DNA from: Spirosoma sp. KCTC 42546
Lineage (GTDB): Bacteria; Bacteroidota; Bacteroidia; Cytophagales; Spirosomataceae
Assembly: GCF_006965485.1 (NCBI RefSeq)
Contig: NZ_CP041360.1
Location: forward strand, 310,001 to 374,000
Direction: 5' to 3'
Length of the DNA stretch: 64,000 bases
Numbering within the stretch: the first letter of the stretch is position 1; the number at the start of each line of letters is the position of its first letter. A program made the position numbers and the translations under genes. This document shows positions 1-9,159 of the stretch, piece after piece. The notes under the pieces were generated by a model, which saw only the letters and a program-made list of their open reading frames with translations, was not told the DNA's origin and searched no databases.

Positions 1-1
1 A

Positions 2-988
2 CTGGGCTCGCTTTGGGTAAACTTCAAATCTCCGCTCGTTTGGGACGTATTTGCGATCAGTACCTACTTTACCGTATCGCTGGTATTCTGGTACATGGGT
101 CTTATTCCTGACCTGGCTACAATTCGCGACCGAGCAAAGAGCAAAGTATCCCGTTATATCTACGGTGCCTTCTCATTAGGCTGGAATGGTTCGGCCAAAA
201 CCTGGGCTCGTTATGAGTACATGAGTTTAATTCTGGCGGGTCTTTCTACTCCACTTGTACTTTCTGTACATACGATTGTAAGTATGGACTTTGCTACATC
301 GGTTATTCCGGGTTGGCACACCACTATCTTCCCTCCTTACTTCGTTGCGGGTGCTATCTTCTCCGGCTTTGCCATGGTACAAAACCTGGTACTGATTATC
401 CGGGTCGTATTCAAGCTTGAAGATTATATTACGCTAGAGCACATCGAGTCAATGAATAAGGTCATTACCCTGACTGGTTCGATTGTGGGTGTTGCTTATC
501 TTACAGAATTCTTCATTGCCTGGTATTCTGGTGTTGAATTTGAAAGCTATGCATTCATTAACCGTGCTACTGGACCATATTGGTGGGCATATTGGGCCAT
601 GATGACCTGTAACGTAATTACACCACAGCTTTTCTGGTCTCGTGCTATTCGTCGGAGCATTGTTTGGACGTTCGTGTTATCGGTAGTTGTAAACATTGGT
701 ATGTGGTTTGAGCGCTTCGTAATTATTGTAACCTCTTTACACCGCGATTACCTGCCATCGAGCTGGGCCATGTTCCACCCAACGCTGTTTGATATTAGCG
801 ATTATATTTTCTCGTTCGGTTTCTTCTTCACTTTGTTCCTGTTGTTCTCGAAATTCCTACCAGTTGTGAACATGGCTGAAGTTAAAACGATCATTAAATC
901 ATCGTCTGAGAAACTGCCAATTTCGGTATCTGGCGTTGCTAAAGGCGAGCGCGTTGCTAACCCAACGTTCAATAAAGACGTAGAATAA
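2..988 (+). CDS. actC: Alternative complex III subunit ActC, 5' partial
   Basis: This is the C-terminal 328 residues of an NrfD/PsrC-like membrane protein, one of the two quinol-interacting integral subunits of alternative complex III. The frame is open from base 2 with no start codon, so the gene begins upstream of the window; an internal ATG at 95 is not the true start. Several hydrophobic segments are visible, with loops rich in Trp, Tyr and His such as [19 protein letters not shown], typical of the family. ActC passes electrons from menaquinol toward the ActB iron-sulfur and ActA/ActE heme subunits; actA and actB are expected just upstream. It leads the operon that runs to 12193. The family call rests on sequence pattern and on the ActD, ActE and ActF neighbours. 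Confidence 0.93.
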   Translation: MGSLWVNFKSPLVWDVFAISTYFTVSLVFWYMGLIPDLATIRDRAKSKVSRYIYGAFSLGWNGSAKTWARYEYMSLILAGLSTPLVLSVHTIVSMDFATSVIPGWHTTIFPPYFVAGAIFSGFAMVQNLVLIIRVVFKLEDYITLEHIESMNKVITLTGSIVGVAYLTEFFIAWYSGVEFESYAFINRATGPYWWAYWAMMTCNVITPQLFWSRAIRRSIVWTFVLSVVVNIGMWFERFVIIVTSLHRDYLPSSWAMFHPTLFDISDYIFSFGFFFTLFLLFSKFLPVVNMAEVKTIIKSSSEKLPISVSGVAKGERVANPTFNKDVE

Positions 989-1006
989 AACAGTTATAAG
1001 TTTCTG

Positions 1007-1037
1007 ATTTCAACCTCTAAGCAGTGGAGGTTGAAAT
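1007..1037 (+). other. Intergenic stem-loop between actC and actD
   Basis: An 11-bp perfect stem (1007-1017 pairing with 1027-1037) encloses a 9-nt loop in the 79-bp gap between actC and actD. No U-run follows, so it is not an obvious terminator. It could block exonucleases or mark an RNase cut that tunes subunit ratios; this is inference. Confidence 0.6.
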
Positions 1038-1067
1038 TAGAAAATCTGAAATAGACGAAAAAAAGGT

Positions 1068-1601
1068 ATGTCAGACGTACATGGTAGCGGTAAATTCTTA
1101 GTCGGCATTTTTGATGATGACGATGTAGTATTAGCGGCCGTTAAAGAGGTTAAAAATGCAGGAGTGCGGATTCACGAAGTCTACACGCCATTCCCGATTC
1201 ACGGATTAGATGTTGCGCTTGGTCACCCACGTAGTCGTCTGGGTATTGCTGCTTTTATGTTTGGCCTGTCCGGGACGCTCACAGCCCTTGCCTTGACATT
1301 TTACACAGAAGGCTTTGACTGGCCAATGATTGTTGGGGGTAAAGATTCTTACTCACCAGTCATATACGTACCGGTTATTTTTGAGTTAACCGTTCTCTTT
1401 TGTGCCTTAGGCATGGTTGGTACATTCATCGTATCAAATGGTATGGGACCCACGGTAAAACCGTTAATGTACGATCTGAGAACGACCGATAATAAATTTG
1501 CAATGGCTATCGACCTAAGCAAGAATAATATTGGTGAGGGTGATATTGAGCAGATTCTGAAGAAATCAGGCGCTGCTGAAGTAAATGTTAAGCAGTTCTA
1601 A
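1068..1601 (+). CDS. actD: Alternative complex III subunit ActD (DUF3341)
   Basis: This 177-residue protein matches the DUF3341 family, the small ActD subunit of alternative complex III. It has a soluble N-terminal part that opens with an acidic FDDDDVV stretch (residues 15-21), then two membrane helices at about 59-79 and 101-122, and a short C-terminal soluble region. In solved complexes of this type ActD sits at the cytoplasmic side beside ActC and ActF and carries no cofactor. The stop codon overlaps the next start by one base (TAATG), which suggests translational coupling with actE. Length and topology are normal for the family. Confidence 0.92.
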   Translation: MSDVHGSGKFLVGIFDDDDVVLAAVKEVKNAGVRIHEVYTPFPIHGLDVALGHPRSRLGIAAFMFGLSGTLTALALTFYTEGFDWPMIVGGKDSYSPVIYVPVIFELTVLFCALGMVGTFIVSNGMGPTVKPLMYDLRTTDNKFAMAIDLSKNNIGEGDIEQILKKSGAAEVNVKQF

Positions 1602-2221
1602 TGTTCAGGATGGGAATGATTACTAAACATACGAGCGTAACAGCACTGGCTATTGCTGGACTCCTATTTGTGGGAACATCCTGCAAAAAGGGACATGATA
1701 ACACAGGCGTTGAGTACGCCCCGCAGATGTATGATGCTGTAGGTTATGAACCCTATCGTCAGATCAAGGCAAACACCATAAATCCTCAGGGATTAAATAT
1801 GCGCCTTCCTGCACGTGGTACAGTAGCCCGGCCTAATTATCATACTACATTTGGTGAAGGCAGTGATGCTAAAACCGATTTAATGATGTACAACATTCCG
1901 GCTGATAGTATCGGAATAGCAGAACGAGTATTGATAAATCCGATTCCGGAGACTGAAAAAACGCTCGCAGAGGGTAAAATCATATATACCCGTTATTGCA
2001 GTCATTGTCATGGTGAAACAGGTAAAGGTGATGGGCTAGTTGCGGCACAATATAAAGGTGTACCTAACTACTCGACTGATGCTTATAAGACAATGAATGA
2101 TGGCCATATTTTCCATGTAATTACACACGGAAAAGGCCGAATGTGGCCTCACGGTTCACAAATTACGCCAGAGGATCGATGGAAGATTGTGCAATACGTG
2201 CATAAACTTCAACAAGGTTAA
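1601..2221 (+). CDS. actE: Alternative complex III cytochrome c subunit ActE
   Basis: ActE is the monoheme cytochrome c subunit of alternative complex III and is the likely electron exit toward the oxidase. The N-terminus is a lipoprotein signal with a lipobox ending GTSC, so it should be tethered to the periplasmic face. The single heme motif is C133-S-H-C136-H137, and M181 in KGRMWPHG is the probable distal heme ligand. The C-terminal half is a typical small cytochrome c fold; the first 110 residues are a family-specific extension. The start at 1601 overlaps the actD stop. The alternative ATG codons a few residues downstream would still leave the signal peptide intact. Confidence 0.92.
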   Translation: MFRMGMITKHTSVTALAIAGLLFVGTSCKKGHDNTGVEYAPQMYDAVGYEPYRQIKANTINPQGLNMRLPARGTVARPNYHTTFGEGSDAKTDLMMYNIPADSIGIAERVLINPIPETEKTLAEGKIIYTRYCSHCHGETGKGDGLVAAQYKGVPNYSTDAYKTMNDGHIFHVITHGKGRMWPHGSQITPEDRWKIVQYVHKLQQG

Positions 2222-2271
2222 CACAATGCCAGACGCAGTGATAGACACTGACATAGGCAGTTTCTACTAAT

Positions 2272-2290
2272 AGACGTCAAACGTCTTTTT
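2272..2290 (+). terminator. Terminator-like hairpin inside the act operon
   Basis: A 6-bp stem (2272-2277 with 2281-2286) with a 3-nt loop is followed directly by a run of T, in the 91-bp gap between actE and actF. It resembles a weak intrinsic terminator and may cause partial termination, making ActC-E more abundant than the oxidase genes. The stem is short, so confidence is moderate. Confidence 0.45.
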
Positions 2291-2312
2291 ATTAATTGAC
2301 AACCAAATAAGA

Positions 2313-3623
2313 ATGGCATCGGCTCACGCAATACCGTCCTTAGACGAAGAATTTGAATTTACTGCGGAATCCAAGCGTCGACTTTTGATCGGCATCGGAG
2401 CAGGGGTCGCGATGGTAGCAATTGGCGCGTACCTACTGGCATCAGGTGCTGGTTCGCATGAAGCCCACGGAGCTGCCCACGCTGCAGGAGCGCATGAAGC
2501 CCATGGAGCAGGGCATCATGAGTACAAATGGACAACCCGTATTTGGGCTAATGTCTGGCTTAACGCAATTTATTTTACAGGAGCATCTGTTATAGGCATG
2601 TTCTTCATGTCTTATAATTACTTAGCACAGGCTGGGTGGTCAGTTGCTTTTAAGCGCATTCCAGAAGCAATGCCTGCTTATTTGCCATTTATGTTAGTAG
2701 CGATCCTGGCTACATTTTTTATTGCTGGGCATGATATGTTCCACTGGACAAACCCAGCTTTATACGACAAAGCCAGCCCTGAGTTTGATCCCATTATCAA
2801 TGGCAAAAAAGGTTTTTTAAATACGCCTTTTTACTTAGGCCGCATTATAGTCTATTTTGGTCTTTGGTACTTCCTCTGGCAAAAGTTACGTAGTTTTTCA
2901 CTTCAGGAAGATTTGTATGGTGGTACATCTTACTACGAAAAGAGTATTAAATTTGGTGTCGCATTCCTATTAGTCTTTGGCGTAACCTCTTCTACGTCAG
3001 CTTGGGATTTTGTCATGTCTATTGACACTCACTGGTTCAGCACCATGTTTGGTTGGTATACATTGGCAAGCTGGCACGTAACTGGTTTGGCTATCATTAC
3101 CTTAACGGTAGTAACGCTAAAAGAGCGAGGTTATATGCAGTGGGTCAATGAAAGCCACTTACATGACCTTGGTAAGTTCATGTTTGCCTTCAGTATTTTC
3201 TGGACGTACGTGTGGTTTGCCCAATTCATGTTGATTTACTACGCGAACTTACCAGAAGAGACAATCTATTATCGGGAGCGCTTTAGCGGTTACGGGGGAA
3301 TCTATAAAGCTCCATTTTTCGTAAACATATTCTTAAACTTTGTATTTCCATTCCTCGTTTTGATGACACGGGACGCAAAGCGTACGTATATTATTTTGAA
3401 AGTTGCCGCCTGGGGTATTATTGTGGGTCATTACTTTGATTTTTACACCAACATTATGCCAGGAACAGTAGGTGCGCACGGTGGTTTCGGCTTCGTTGAA
3501 TTTGGCATGATTCTGATTTTTGCCTGTGGGTTTATCTGGAGTCTTTATTCACAACTGACAAAAGCAAACCTGATTCCTAAGAATCACCCAATGTTAGAGG
3601 AAACTCTGCACCACGATATTTAA
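2313..3623 (+). CDS. actF: Alternative complex III subunit ActF
   Basis: ActF is the second large polytopic, NrfD/PsrC-related subunit of alternative complex III and is thought to form a quinol and proton pathway with ActC. The 436-residue protein has about ten hydrophobic helices; the first is at about residues 25-45. Directly after it lies an unusual His/Ala/Gly-rich loop (about 48-71) with around nine histidines, then conserved motifs such as AGHDMFHWTNPALYDKA and ARDVL-free loops typical of ActF. It follows a 91-bp gap holding a terminator-like hairpin, and is followed 20 bp later by the oxidase subunit II gene, linking the two complexes in one transcript. Confidence 0.92.
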   Translation: MASAHAIPSLDEEFEFTAESKRRLLIGIGAGVAMVAIGAYLLASGAGSHEAHGAAHAAGAHEAHGAGHHEYKWTTRIWANVWLNAIYFTGASVIGMFFMSYNYLAQAGWSVAFKRIPEAMPAYLPFMLVAILATFFIAGHDMFHWTNPALYDKASPEFDPIINGKKGFLNTPFYLGRIIVYFGLWYFLWQKLRSFSLQEDLYGGTSYYEKSIKFGVAFLLVFGVTSSTSAWDFVMSIDTHWFSTMFGWYTLASWHVTGLAIITLTVVTLKERGYMQWVNESHLHDLGKFMFAFSIFWTYVWFAQFMLIYYANLPEETIYYRERFSGYGGIYKAPFFVNIFLNFVFPFLVLMTRDAKRTYIILKVAAWGIIVGHYFDFYTNIMPGTVGAHGGFGFVEFGMILIFACGFIWSLYSQLTKANLIPKNHPMLEETLHHDI

Positions 3624-3643
3624 TCCTTAATCCATATTAAATC

Positions 3644-4768
3644 ATGGTTTATATAGTCGCTTTGTTATCGGTAATCTTTTTGGGACTAGCGGCAGTGGTC
3701 GTTTCCCGAATGGCCACCGTTGTAAAGAACGCCAATGGCCCGGTTGAAGAAGGGCACATTGGAATGAGTAACCGAATCAATGGGTTACTTATGATTGTCT
3801 TCTTTGTTGTAGGCTTAATTGCTGCAGTATGGTCATTCCTGCATGCTAAACAATTTTTTCTACCAGAAGCGTCTTCGCCACACGGACGTCATACCGATTT
3901 TCTGTTTTGGCTGGGAATGAGCATAATTACGGTTGCTTTTATTGTAACCAACGCTTTGTTATTCTTTTTTGCTTGGAAATATCAACATAGAGAAGGGTAT
4001 AAAGCAGCTTACTACCCAGAGAATCATAAGTTGGAATTAATCTGGACAGTTATTCCTGCTGTTGTCATGGCCTTGCTAGTTTTCACCGGATGGAGAGCCT
4101 GGCGAGATATCATGGCTGAAGCCCCTGAAAATGCGCAAGTATTTGAAATTGTGGGTAAGCAATTTAACTGGATTGCGCGTTACCCTGGTGTTGACAACAA
4201 CAAGCTGGGAAGCTTTAACTATAAGTTGATTGACAATAATAACGAGACGGGAATTGACTATACAGACGAAGCATCGTTTGATGATTTTGTATCAACTTCT
4301 GAACTGCACATTCCTGTTAATAAGCCAATTTTGTTGAAGATCCGCGCTCGGGATGTGTTACACAGTGTATTTATTCCTCACCTACGGGTGAAAATGGATG
4401 CAGTACCAGGTATGCCAACACGTTTTCAATTCACTGCTGATAAAACAACAGATGAAATGAAAAACATTACAGGCAATCCTAACTTTACCTACGAAATTGC
4501 CTGTACGGAAGTCTGTGGGCAAGGGCACTTCTCAATGCGTATACGATTGGTTGTTGAAGATGAAGTGTCATGGCAGGCATGGTGTAAGAGCCAAAAACCT
4601 TTGCTAACCTCAACTCCAGAATTAGCAAATCGGATACCTGCAAATTTAAAGGCTAAGGCTGCGAAATATTTGCCAGCCGACGCTACGGCTGCACCAGCAG
4701 ATAGTGTAACCGCATCCGTATTACCATTACCAAAGGGCGTAACAGTAGCTAGTGCTGTACTCCATTAA
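3644..4768 (+). CDS. coxB: Cytochrome c oxidase subunit II
   Basis: Subunit II of an A-type heme-copper oxidase receives electrons at the binuclear CuA centre. The 374-residue protein has an extra N-terminal helix, the usual two-helix hairpin, and a periplasmic cupredoxin domain. CuA ligands are visible as H240 and C287-x3-C291-x3-H295-x2-M298 (ACTEVCGQGHFSM). Unlike caa3 oxidases it has no C-terminal cytochrome c domain: after the cupredoxin there is only a 60-residue Ala/Pro tail. The electron donor should therefore be the heme of ActE or ActA within a supercomplex, as described for Flavobacterium johnsoniae. It lies between actF and coxA. Confidence 0.95.
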   Translation: MVYIVALLSVIFLGLAAVVVSRMATVVKNANGPVEEGHIGMSNRINGLLMIVFFVVGLIAAVWSFLHAKQFFLPEASSPHGRHTDFLFWLGMSIITVAFIVTNALLFFFAWKYQHREGYKAAYYPENHKLELIWTVIPAVVMALLVFTGWRAWRDIMAEAPENAQVFEIVGKQFNWIARYPGVDNNKLGSFNYKLIDNNNETGIDYTDEASFDDFVSTSELHIPVNKPILLKIRARDVLHSVFIPHLRVKMDAVPGMPTRFQFTADKTTDEMKNITGNPNFTYEIACTEVCGQGHFSMRIRLVVEDEVSWQAWCKSQKPLLTSTPELANRIPANLKAKAAKYLPADATAAPADSVTASVLPLPKGVTVASAVLH

Positions 4769-4795
4769 TTTCTAAACTTACAACAAACCAAAACT

Positions 4796-6679
4796 ATGGC
4801 GACTGTATCAGCTAATTCGGCAACCGTGGCACATGCAGCAGAGCATGAGCACCATGAGCCGCAAAGTTTTTGGCGCAAATATATTTTCTCGGAAGACCAT
4901 AAAACCATTGCCAAGCAATATCTGATCTCGGGTATCTTTTGGTCAATCATAGGTATTAGTTTATCGGTCATGTTTCGACTTCAGTTAGGGTTTCCTAATA
5001 TGAAGTTAGATTTCTTACGTCCAATTCTCGGTACCTGGATTAACGACACTGGTAAGCTTGACCCTGACTTCTATTTGGCATTAGTAACAATGCACGGTAC
5101 GATAATGGTGTTCTTCGTACTTACGGCAGGTTTGAGTGGCACATTCTCTAACTTCCTCATCCCGTTACAAGTAGGCGCACGTGACATGGCTTCAGGCTTC
5201 CTAAACATGTTATCGTACTGGTTCTTCTTTATGGCCAGCGTTCTGATGTTCGGCTCATTGTTTATCGAAACAGGGCCAGCATCGGGTGGATGGGTTATTT
5301 ATCCACCACTAAGTGCTTTACCACAAGCTCACAAAGGGTCAGAACTTGGAATGACGCTGTGGCTGATTAGTATGGCTCTATTTATCGTATCGCAGTTGCT
5401 GGGTGGTATTAATTACATTACTACCGTTATTAACTTGCGAACGCGTGGTATGTCATTCAGTAAGTTACCATTAACAATCTGGGCTTTCTTATTGACTGCT
5501 GTTCTTGGCCTAATCTCATTCCCTGTATTATTATCGGCTGCCCTGCTTCTTATTTTTGACCGTAGTTTTGGAACTAGCTTCTATCTGTCTGAGATTTATA
5601 TTAAAGGAGAGGCATTGCCAAATGTGGGTGGTAGTCCAATTCTGTTCCAACACTTATTTTGGTTCTTAGGACACCCTGAAGTATATATTGTATTGCTTCC
5701 AGCGCTCGGTATGACTTCAGAAATCATTGCAACAAACTCTCGGAAACCAATTTTCGGGTATCGTGCCATGATTGCCTCTATGATGGGTATCGCGTTTCTG
5801 GCCTTTATTGTATGGGCGCACCATATGTTTGTGACGGGTATGAATCCATTCCTGGGTTCGATATTCATGTTCCTGACACTTATCATTGCGGTTCCATCTG
5901 CTGTAAAAGCTTTTAACTACATTACCACGCTGTGGCGAGGCAACATCCGGTTCACTCCAGCCATGTTGTTCTCAATTGGCCTGGTATCATTCTTTATATC
6001 AGGCGGTCTAACCGGTATTATTCTGGGTAACTCAGCACTTGATATTCAACTGCACGATACCTACTTCGTAGTAGCTCACTTCCACTTGGTAATGGGTGCT
6101 GCATCGGCTTTTGGCTTACTGGCGGGTGTTTACCATTGGTTCCCCAAAATGTTTGGCCGCATGATGAATGAGAAGCTTGGTTATATTCACTTCTGGCTGA
6201 CGTTCATTGGTATCTATCTTGTATTTTTCCCAATGCACTATATAGGTATTGCTGGTTTTCCTCGCCGATATTATGCGTTTACAAGCTATGATTTCACGAA
6301 GAATATCTTTGCTGATATGAACGCGTTTATCAGCTTGGCCGCTATTTTTACCTTTACAGCCCAGTGGATATTCGTCTATAACTTTGTTTATAGCTTAATT
6401 AAAGGAAAGAAATCTCCACAGAATCCCTGGAAGTCGAACACGTTGGAGTGGACGGCACCGATCAACCCTGGGCATGGCAACTGGCCTGGTGAAATTCCAG
6501 CTGTATACCGGTGGCCATATGATTATAGCAAGCCAGGTGCAAAGGATGATTTCATTCCCCAAAACGTGCCATATTCACAAACTCCGGAATCCAACCTGCC
6601 CCATGAAAATGAGCTTATAGGTTTGGAAAAAGAGATTGAGGCACAAAACCTGAATGACCAGTTCAATCAGCCTCACTAA
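4796..6679 (+). CDS. coxA: Cytochrome c oxidase subunit I
   Basis: This is the catalytic subunit that reduces oxygen to water and pumps protons. All hallmark residues are present: the heme a ligand H100 (TMHGTIMVF), the CuB and crosslink motif H293-P-E-V-Y297, the CuB pair H342-H343 (WAHHMF), the heme a3 ligand H428 and the second heme a ligand H430 in HDTYFVVAHFHLVMG. The glutamate of HPEVY (E295) marks a D-channel A1-type enzyme. At 627 residues it is longer than the mitochondrial type because of an N-terminal His-rich tail (AAEHEHHEP) and a hydrophilic C-terminal extension. It overlaps ctaA by 26 bp. Confidence 0.97.
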   Translation: MATVSANSATVAHAAEHEHHEPQSFWRKYIFSEDHKTIAKQYLISGIFWSIIGISLSVMFRLQLGFPNMKLDFLRPILGTWINDTGKLDPDFYLALVTMHGTIMVFFVLTAGLSGTFSNFLIPLQVGARDMASGFLNMLSYWFFFMASVLMFGSLFIETGPASGGWVIYPPLSALPQAHKGSELGMTLWLISMALFIVSQLLGGINYITTVINLRTRGMSFSKLPLTIWAFLLTAVLGLISFPVLLSAALLLIFDRSFGTSFYLSEIYIKGEALPNVGGSPILFQHLFWFLGHPEVYIVLLPALGMTSEIIATNSRKPIFGYRAMIASMMGIAFLAFIVWAHHMFVTGMNPFLGSIFMFLTLIIAVPSAVKAFNYITTLWRGNIRFTPAMLFSIGLVSFFISGGLTGIILGNSALDIQLHDTYFVVAHFHLVMGAASAFGLLAGVYHWFPKMFGRMMNEKLGYIHFWLTFIGIYLVFFPMHYIGIAGFPRRYYAFTSYDFTKNIFADMNAFISLAAIFTFTAQWIFVYNFVYSLIKGKKSPQNPWKSNTLEWTAPINPGHGNWPGEIPAVYRWPYDYSKPGAKDDFIPQNVPYSQTPESNLPHENELIGLEKEIEAQNLNDQFNQPH

Positions 6680-7664
6680 TAAACAAGAACAGCGTTTCCG
6701 GAGCCTGGTGTTTCTGACAATTATTGTTATCTATCTGGTTATTTTAGCCGGTGGGATTGTTAGAAGTACAGGCTCTGGAATGGGCTGTCCAGATTGGCCA
6801 AAATGCTTTGGACGTTGGGTGCCCCCTACGGAAATCTCACAGTTGCCGGTAAATTATCAGGCAATTTATGGCGCAAAGCTGAAGGGAGAGGTTGAATTCA
6901 ATCCCTTAAAAACCTGGATAGAATACGCCAATCGACTAGTAGGTGTCTTATCCGGTTTTTTCGTTTTTGCTACTCTTATTGCTTCTTTGTCCTATCTACG
7001 CAGAGACAAAGTCATTTTCTGGGGGAGTCTTGGTGCTTTTTTACTGATTGGCGCTAATGGTTGGCTGGGTTCTCAAGTGGTGGCTACTGAGTTAGCTCCT
7101 CATATGATAACAATACACATGTTATTAGCCATTGCCTTAGTTTTTGCCCTCCTGTTTGTACTACTTAGAGCAAGTGCACCAAAACAGCCTAGAATACTTA
7201 ATGCAGCATCACAGCAACGGTTATTACTAGTTGCAATAGCTCTAACGTTAGGGCAAATTGTATTGGGCACGCAGGTGAGAGATGCGCTTGATATAGTAGC
7301 TAAAAGCTTTGATTATACCAATAGAGAAAGCTGGATTGATCAATTAGACTGGCGGTTTTATATTCATCGTTCATTCTCATTGGTACTGCTCGCTTTTCAT
7401 CTATTTGTCATTTACCGCCTTCGTAAACTAAATGTAGTTGGTAGAATATCAGATTTGATAAAAGCGCTATTCGCTGTTGTTGTCATCGAAATAGGAACTG
7501 GTGTCTTGATGGCATATTTCGGTGTCCCGGCAGTAGCACAGCCAATCCACTTAGTACTAGCCTTAGTCATGATTGGATTACAGTTTTCGATATGGTTTCT
7601 GGTAACGCCAACGTTATTAGTGGCTAATCAACTATCTCAGAAATCTCGATTTGTAGAGGTATAA
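6654..7664 (+). CDS. ctaA: Heme A synthase (CtaA/Cox15)
   Basis: Heme A synthase oxidises the C8 methyl of heme O to a formyl group to make heme A for the neighbouring oxidase. The 336-residue protein has eight predicted helices in two pseudo-symmetric halves. The family motif GSGMGCPDWPKCFGRW lies after the first helix and includes the conserved cysteines. Histidines within helices (ELAPHMITIHM, FYIHRSF, AQPIHL) fit the heme-ligating positions. The chosen ATG lies inside the end of coxA, a 26-bp overlap; no better start keeps the first helix. ctaB begins 1 bp after its stop. Confidence 0.93.
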   Translation: MTSSISLTNKQEQRFRSLVFLTIIVIYLVILAGGIVRSTGSGMGCPDWPKCFGRWVPPTEISQLPVNYQAIYGAKLKGEVEFNPLKTWIEYANRLVGVLSGFFVFATLIASLSYLRRDKVIFWGSLGAFLLIGANGWLGSQVVATELAPHMITIHMLLAIALVFALLFVLLRASAPKQPRILNAASQQRLLLVAIALTLGQIVLGTQVRDALDIVAKSFDYTNRESWIDQLDWRFYIHRSFSLVLLAFHLFVIYRLRKLNVVGRISDLIKALFAVVVIEIGTGVLMAYFGVPAVAQPIHLVLALVMIGLQFSIWFLVTPTLLVANQLSQKSRFVEV

Positions 7665-7665
7665 T

Positions 7666-8544
7666 ATGGAAAAGGTAGTAGCAGTAACACTTACTAGCGT
7701 AAAAGCGAAAGCGTACATTGAGTTGTTGAAATTAAAACTTACGCTGGCGGTCGTATTCTCTGGCGTATTTGGATATTGTCTGGCTGTAGATCAGATTAGT
7801 TGGTTGAAAATTGCCATTTTGGTTATTGCTTCAATAAGCATTACTGGTGCTGCAAATATTATCAATCAAATTATCGAGAAAGATTCAGATAAAGTAATGA
7901 AGCGGACGGCTACACGCCCCTTGCCAACTGGCCGATTAACCGTGCGTGAAGCAGCTACGTTTGCATTTGTTTTGTTTAGTGCTGCTTGCTATTTATATGT
8001 CCAGTTCTTTAATATTCGGGCAGCTGCACTAGCTGTACTATCCTTATTGCTCTACGGGTTTGTTTATACTCCATTAAAACGTAAAGGTCAGATTGCCGTA
8101 TTTGTAGGTGCCTTACCAGGTGCATTTCCGCCAATGATTGGTTGGGTAGCAGCCACAAACCACTTTGGCTGGGTACCAGGAATATTATTCGCTGTACAGT
8201 TTTTTTGGCAGTTTCCACATTTCTGGTCAATTGGTTGGCTAGCTTTTGATGAGTATAAAAAAGCTGGGATACAGATGATGCCTGGTGATGGAAAGACAAC
8301 CGAAACAGCCTTCAAAATCATGATTTATACACTATTCCTGATTCCTGTAGGTTGGTTGCCTTATCTACTTGGTGTAACAGGAATTACATCGGCATTAGTA
8401 GCTATGCTGGGCGGAATCTTGTTCCTTGCACAAACGTTTCACTTGATGAGAACCTGTACCGATAGGGCCGCCCTGCAAATGATGTTCGGGTCATTGCTGT
8501 ATTTGCCTGTCGTACAGATTGTATATCTGTTAGATAAAGTATAA
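7666..8544 (+). CDS. ctaB: Protoheme IX farnesyltransferase (heme O synthase)
   Basis: This UbiA-family prenyltransferase attaches farnesyl to protoheme to form heme O, the substrate of CtaA encoded just upstream. The 292-residue length and about nine membrane helices are normal. The first Mg-prenyl-diphosphate motif is NQIIEKDSDKVMKRT (about residues 66-80), followed by RPLPTGRLT, and the second conserved region includes VYTPLKRKGQIAVFVGALPG. Together with ctaA it gives a complete heme A pathway from protoheme within the operon. Confidence 0.95.
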   Translation: MEKVVAVTLTSVKAKAYIELLKLKLTLAVVFSGVFGYCLAVDQISWLKIAILVIASISITGAANIINQIIEKDSDKVMKRTATRPLPTGRLTVREAATFAFVLFSAACYLYVQFFNIRAAALAVLSLLLYGFVYTPLKRKGQIAVFVGALPGAFPPMIGWVAATNHFGWVPGILFAVQFFWQFPHFWSIGWLAFDEYKKAGIQMMPGDGKTTETAFKIMIYTLFLIPVGWLPYLLGVTGITSALVAMLGGILFLAQTFHLMRTCTDRAALQMMFGSLLYLPVVQIVYLLDKV

Positions 8545-8553
8545 CAACAAATC

Positions 8554-9144
8554 ATGAGTGAATTAGTAAATGACATTTCAATCCTAGAAGAGCCTCAGGA
8601 AACGCTCTCAATGAATCCCAGAAAGTTTATACTCTGGTTGTTCATCGTTAGTATTATCATGCTCTTCGCAGCTATGACCAGTGCCTATCTGGTGCGTAGA
8701 GCCGAAGGAAACTGGCTGGAATACGATATTCCTTCCATATTTTCTTACAGTTCAGTGGTTCTTATTATGAGTAGCATGACAATGCATTGGGCTTACTTAT
8801 CTGCAAAAAAAGACAAATTTGGCAGTTTGAAAATTGCGATAACTGTTACTTTTGTGCTTGGAGTGATTTTCCTGTACATGCAGTTTCAGGGTTGGGTTGA
8901 ATTAGTAAATGAAAACGTGTTTTTTGTTGGAAATCCGGCGGGCTCGTTCATGTATATATTCACAGGATTGCATGGGTTCCACCTGATATCAGGACTAGTT
9001 GTATTAGTGGTTGCATTAATAGCTTCTTTCCGGCTACGGATTCATGCTAAAAGCCTGAATCAAATTGAAATTGCTGCCGTTTATTGGCATTTTTTAGACA
9101 TTTTGTGGTTGTATTTGTTTTTCTTTTTAGTCTATTTTCATTGA
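8554..9144 (+). CDS. Cytochrome c oxidase subunit III (first copy)
   Basis: A 196-residue heme-copper oxidase subunit III protein with about five membrane helices. Conserved features include the AMTSAYLVRRAEGNW segment near the first helix, TGLHGFHLISGL and the C-terminal YWHFLDILWLYLFFFLVY, the subunit III signature. It is shorter than the following gene and keeps a hydrophilic N-terminal tail of about 25 residues. Tandem subunit III genes are common in Bacteroidota oxidase operons; the two copies probably occupy distinct positions or one acts in assembly. Which copy is the structural subunit cannot be told from sequence alone. Confidence 0.9.
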   Translation: MSELVNDISILEEPQETLSMNPRKFILWLFIVSIIMLFAAMTSAYLVRRAEGNWLEYDIPSIFSYSSVVLIMSSMTMHWAYLSAKKDKFGSLKIAITVTFVLGVIFLYMQFQGWVELVNENVFFVGNPAGSFMYIFTGLHGFHLISGLVVLVVALIASFRLRIHAKSLNQIEIAAVYWHFLDILWLYLFFFLVYFH

Positions 9145-9159
9145 TAATCTCTTAGACGC

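Noticed and set aside
3644..4768. caa3-type oxidase with a cytochrome c domain in subunit II
   Set aside because: No CxxCH motif occurs in subunit II; it is an aa3-type subunit with a low-complexity tail.
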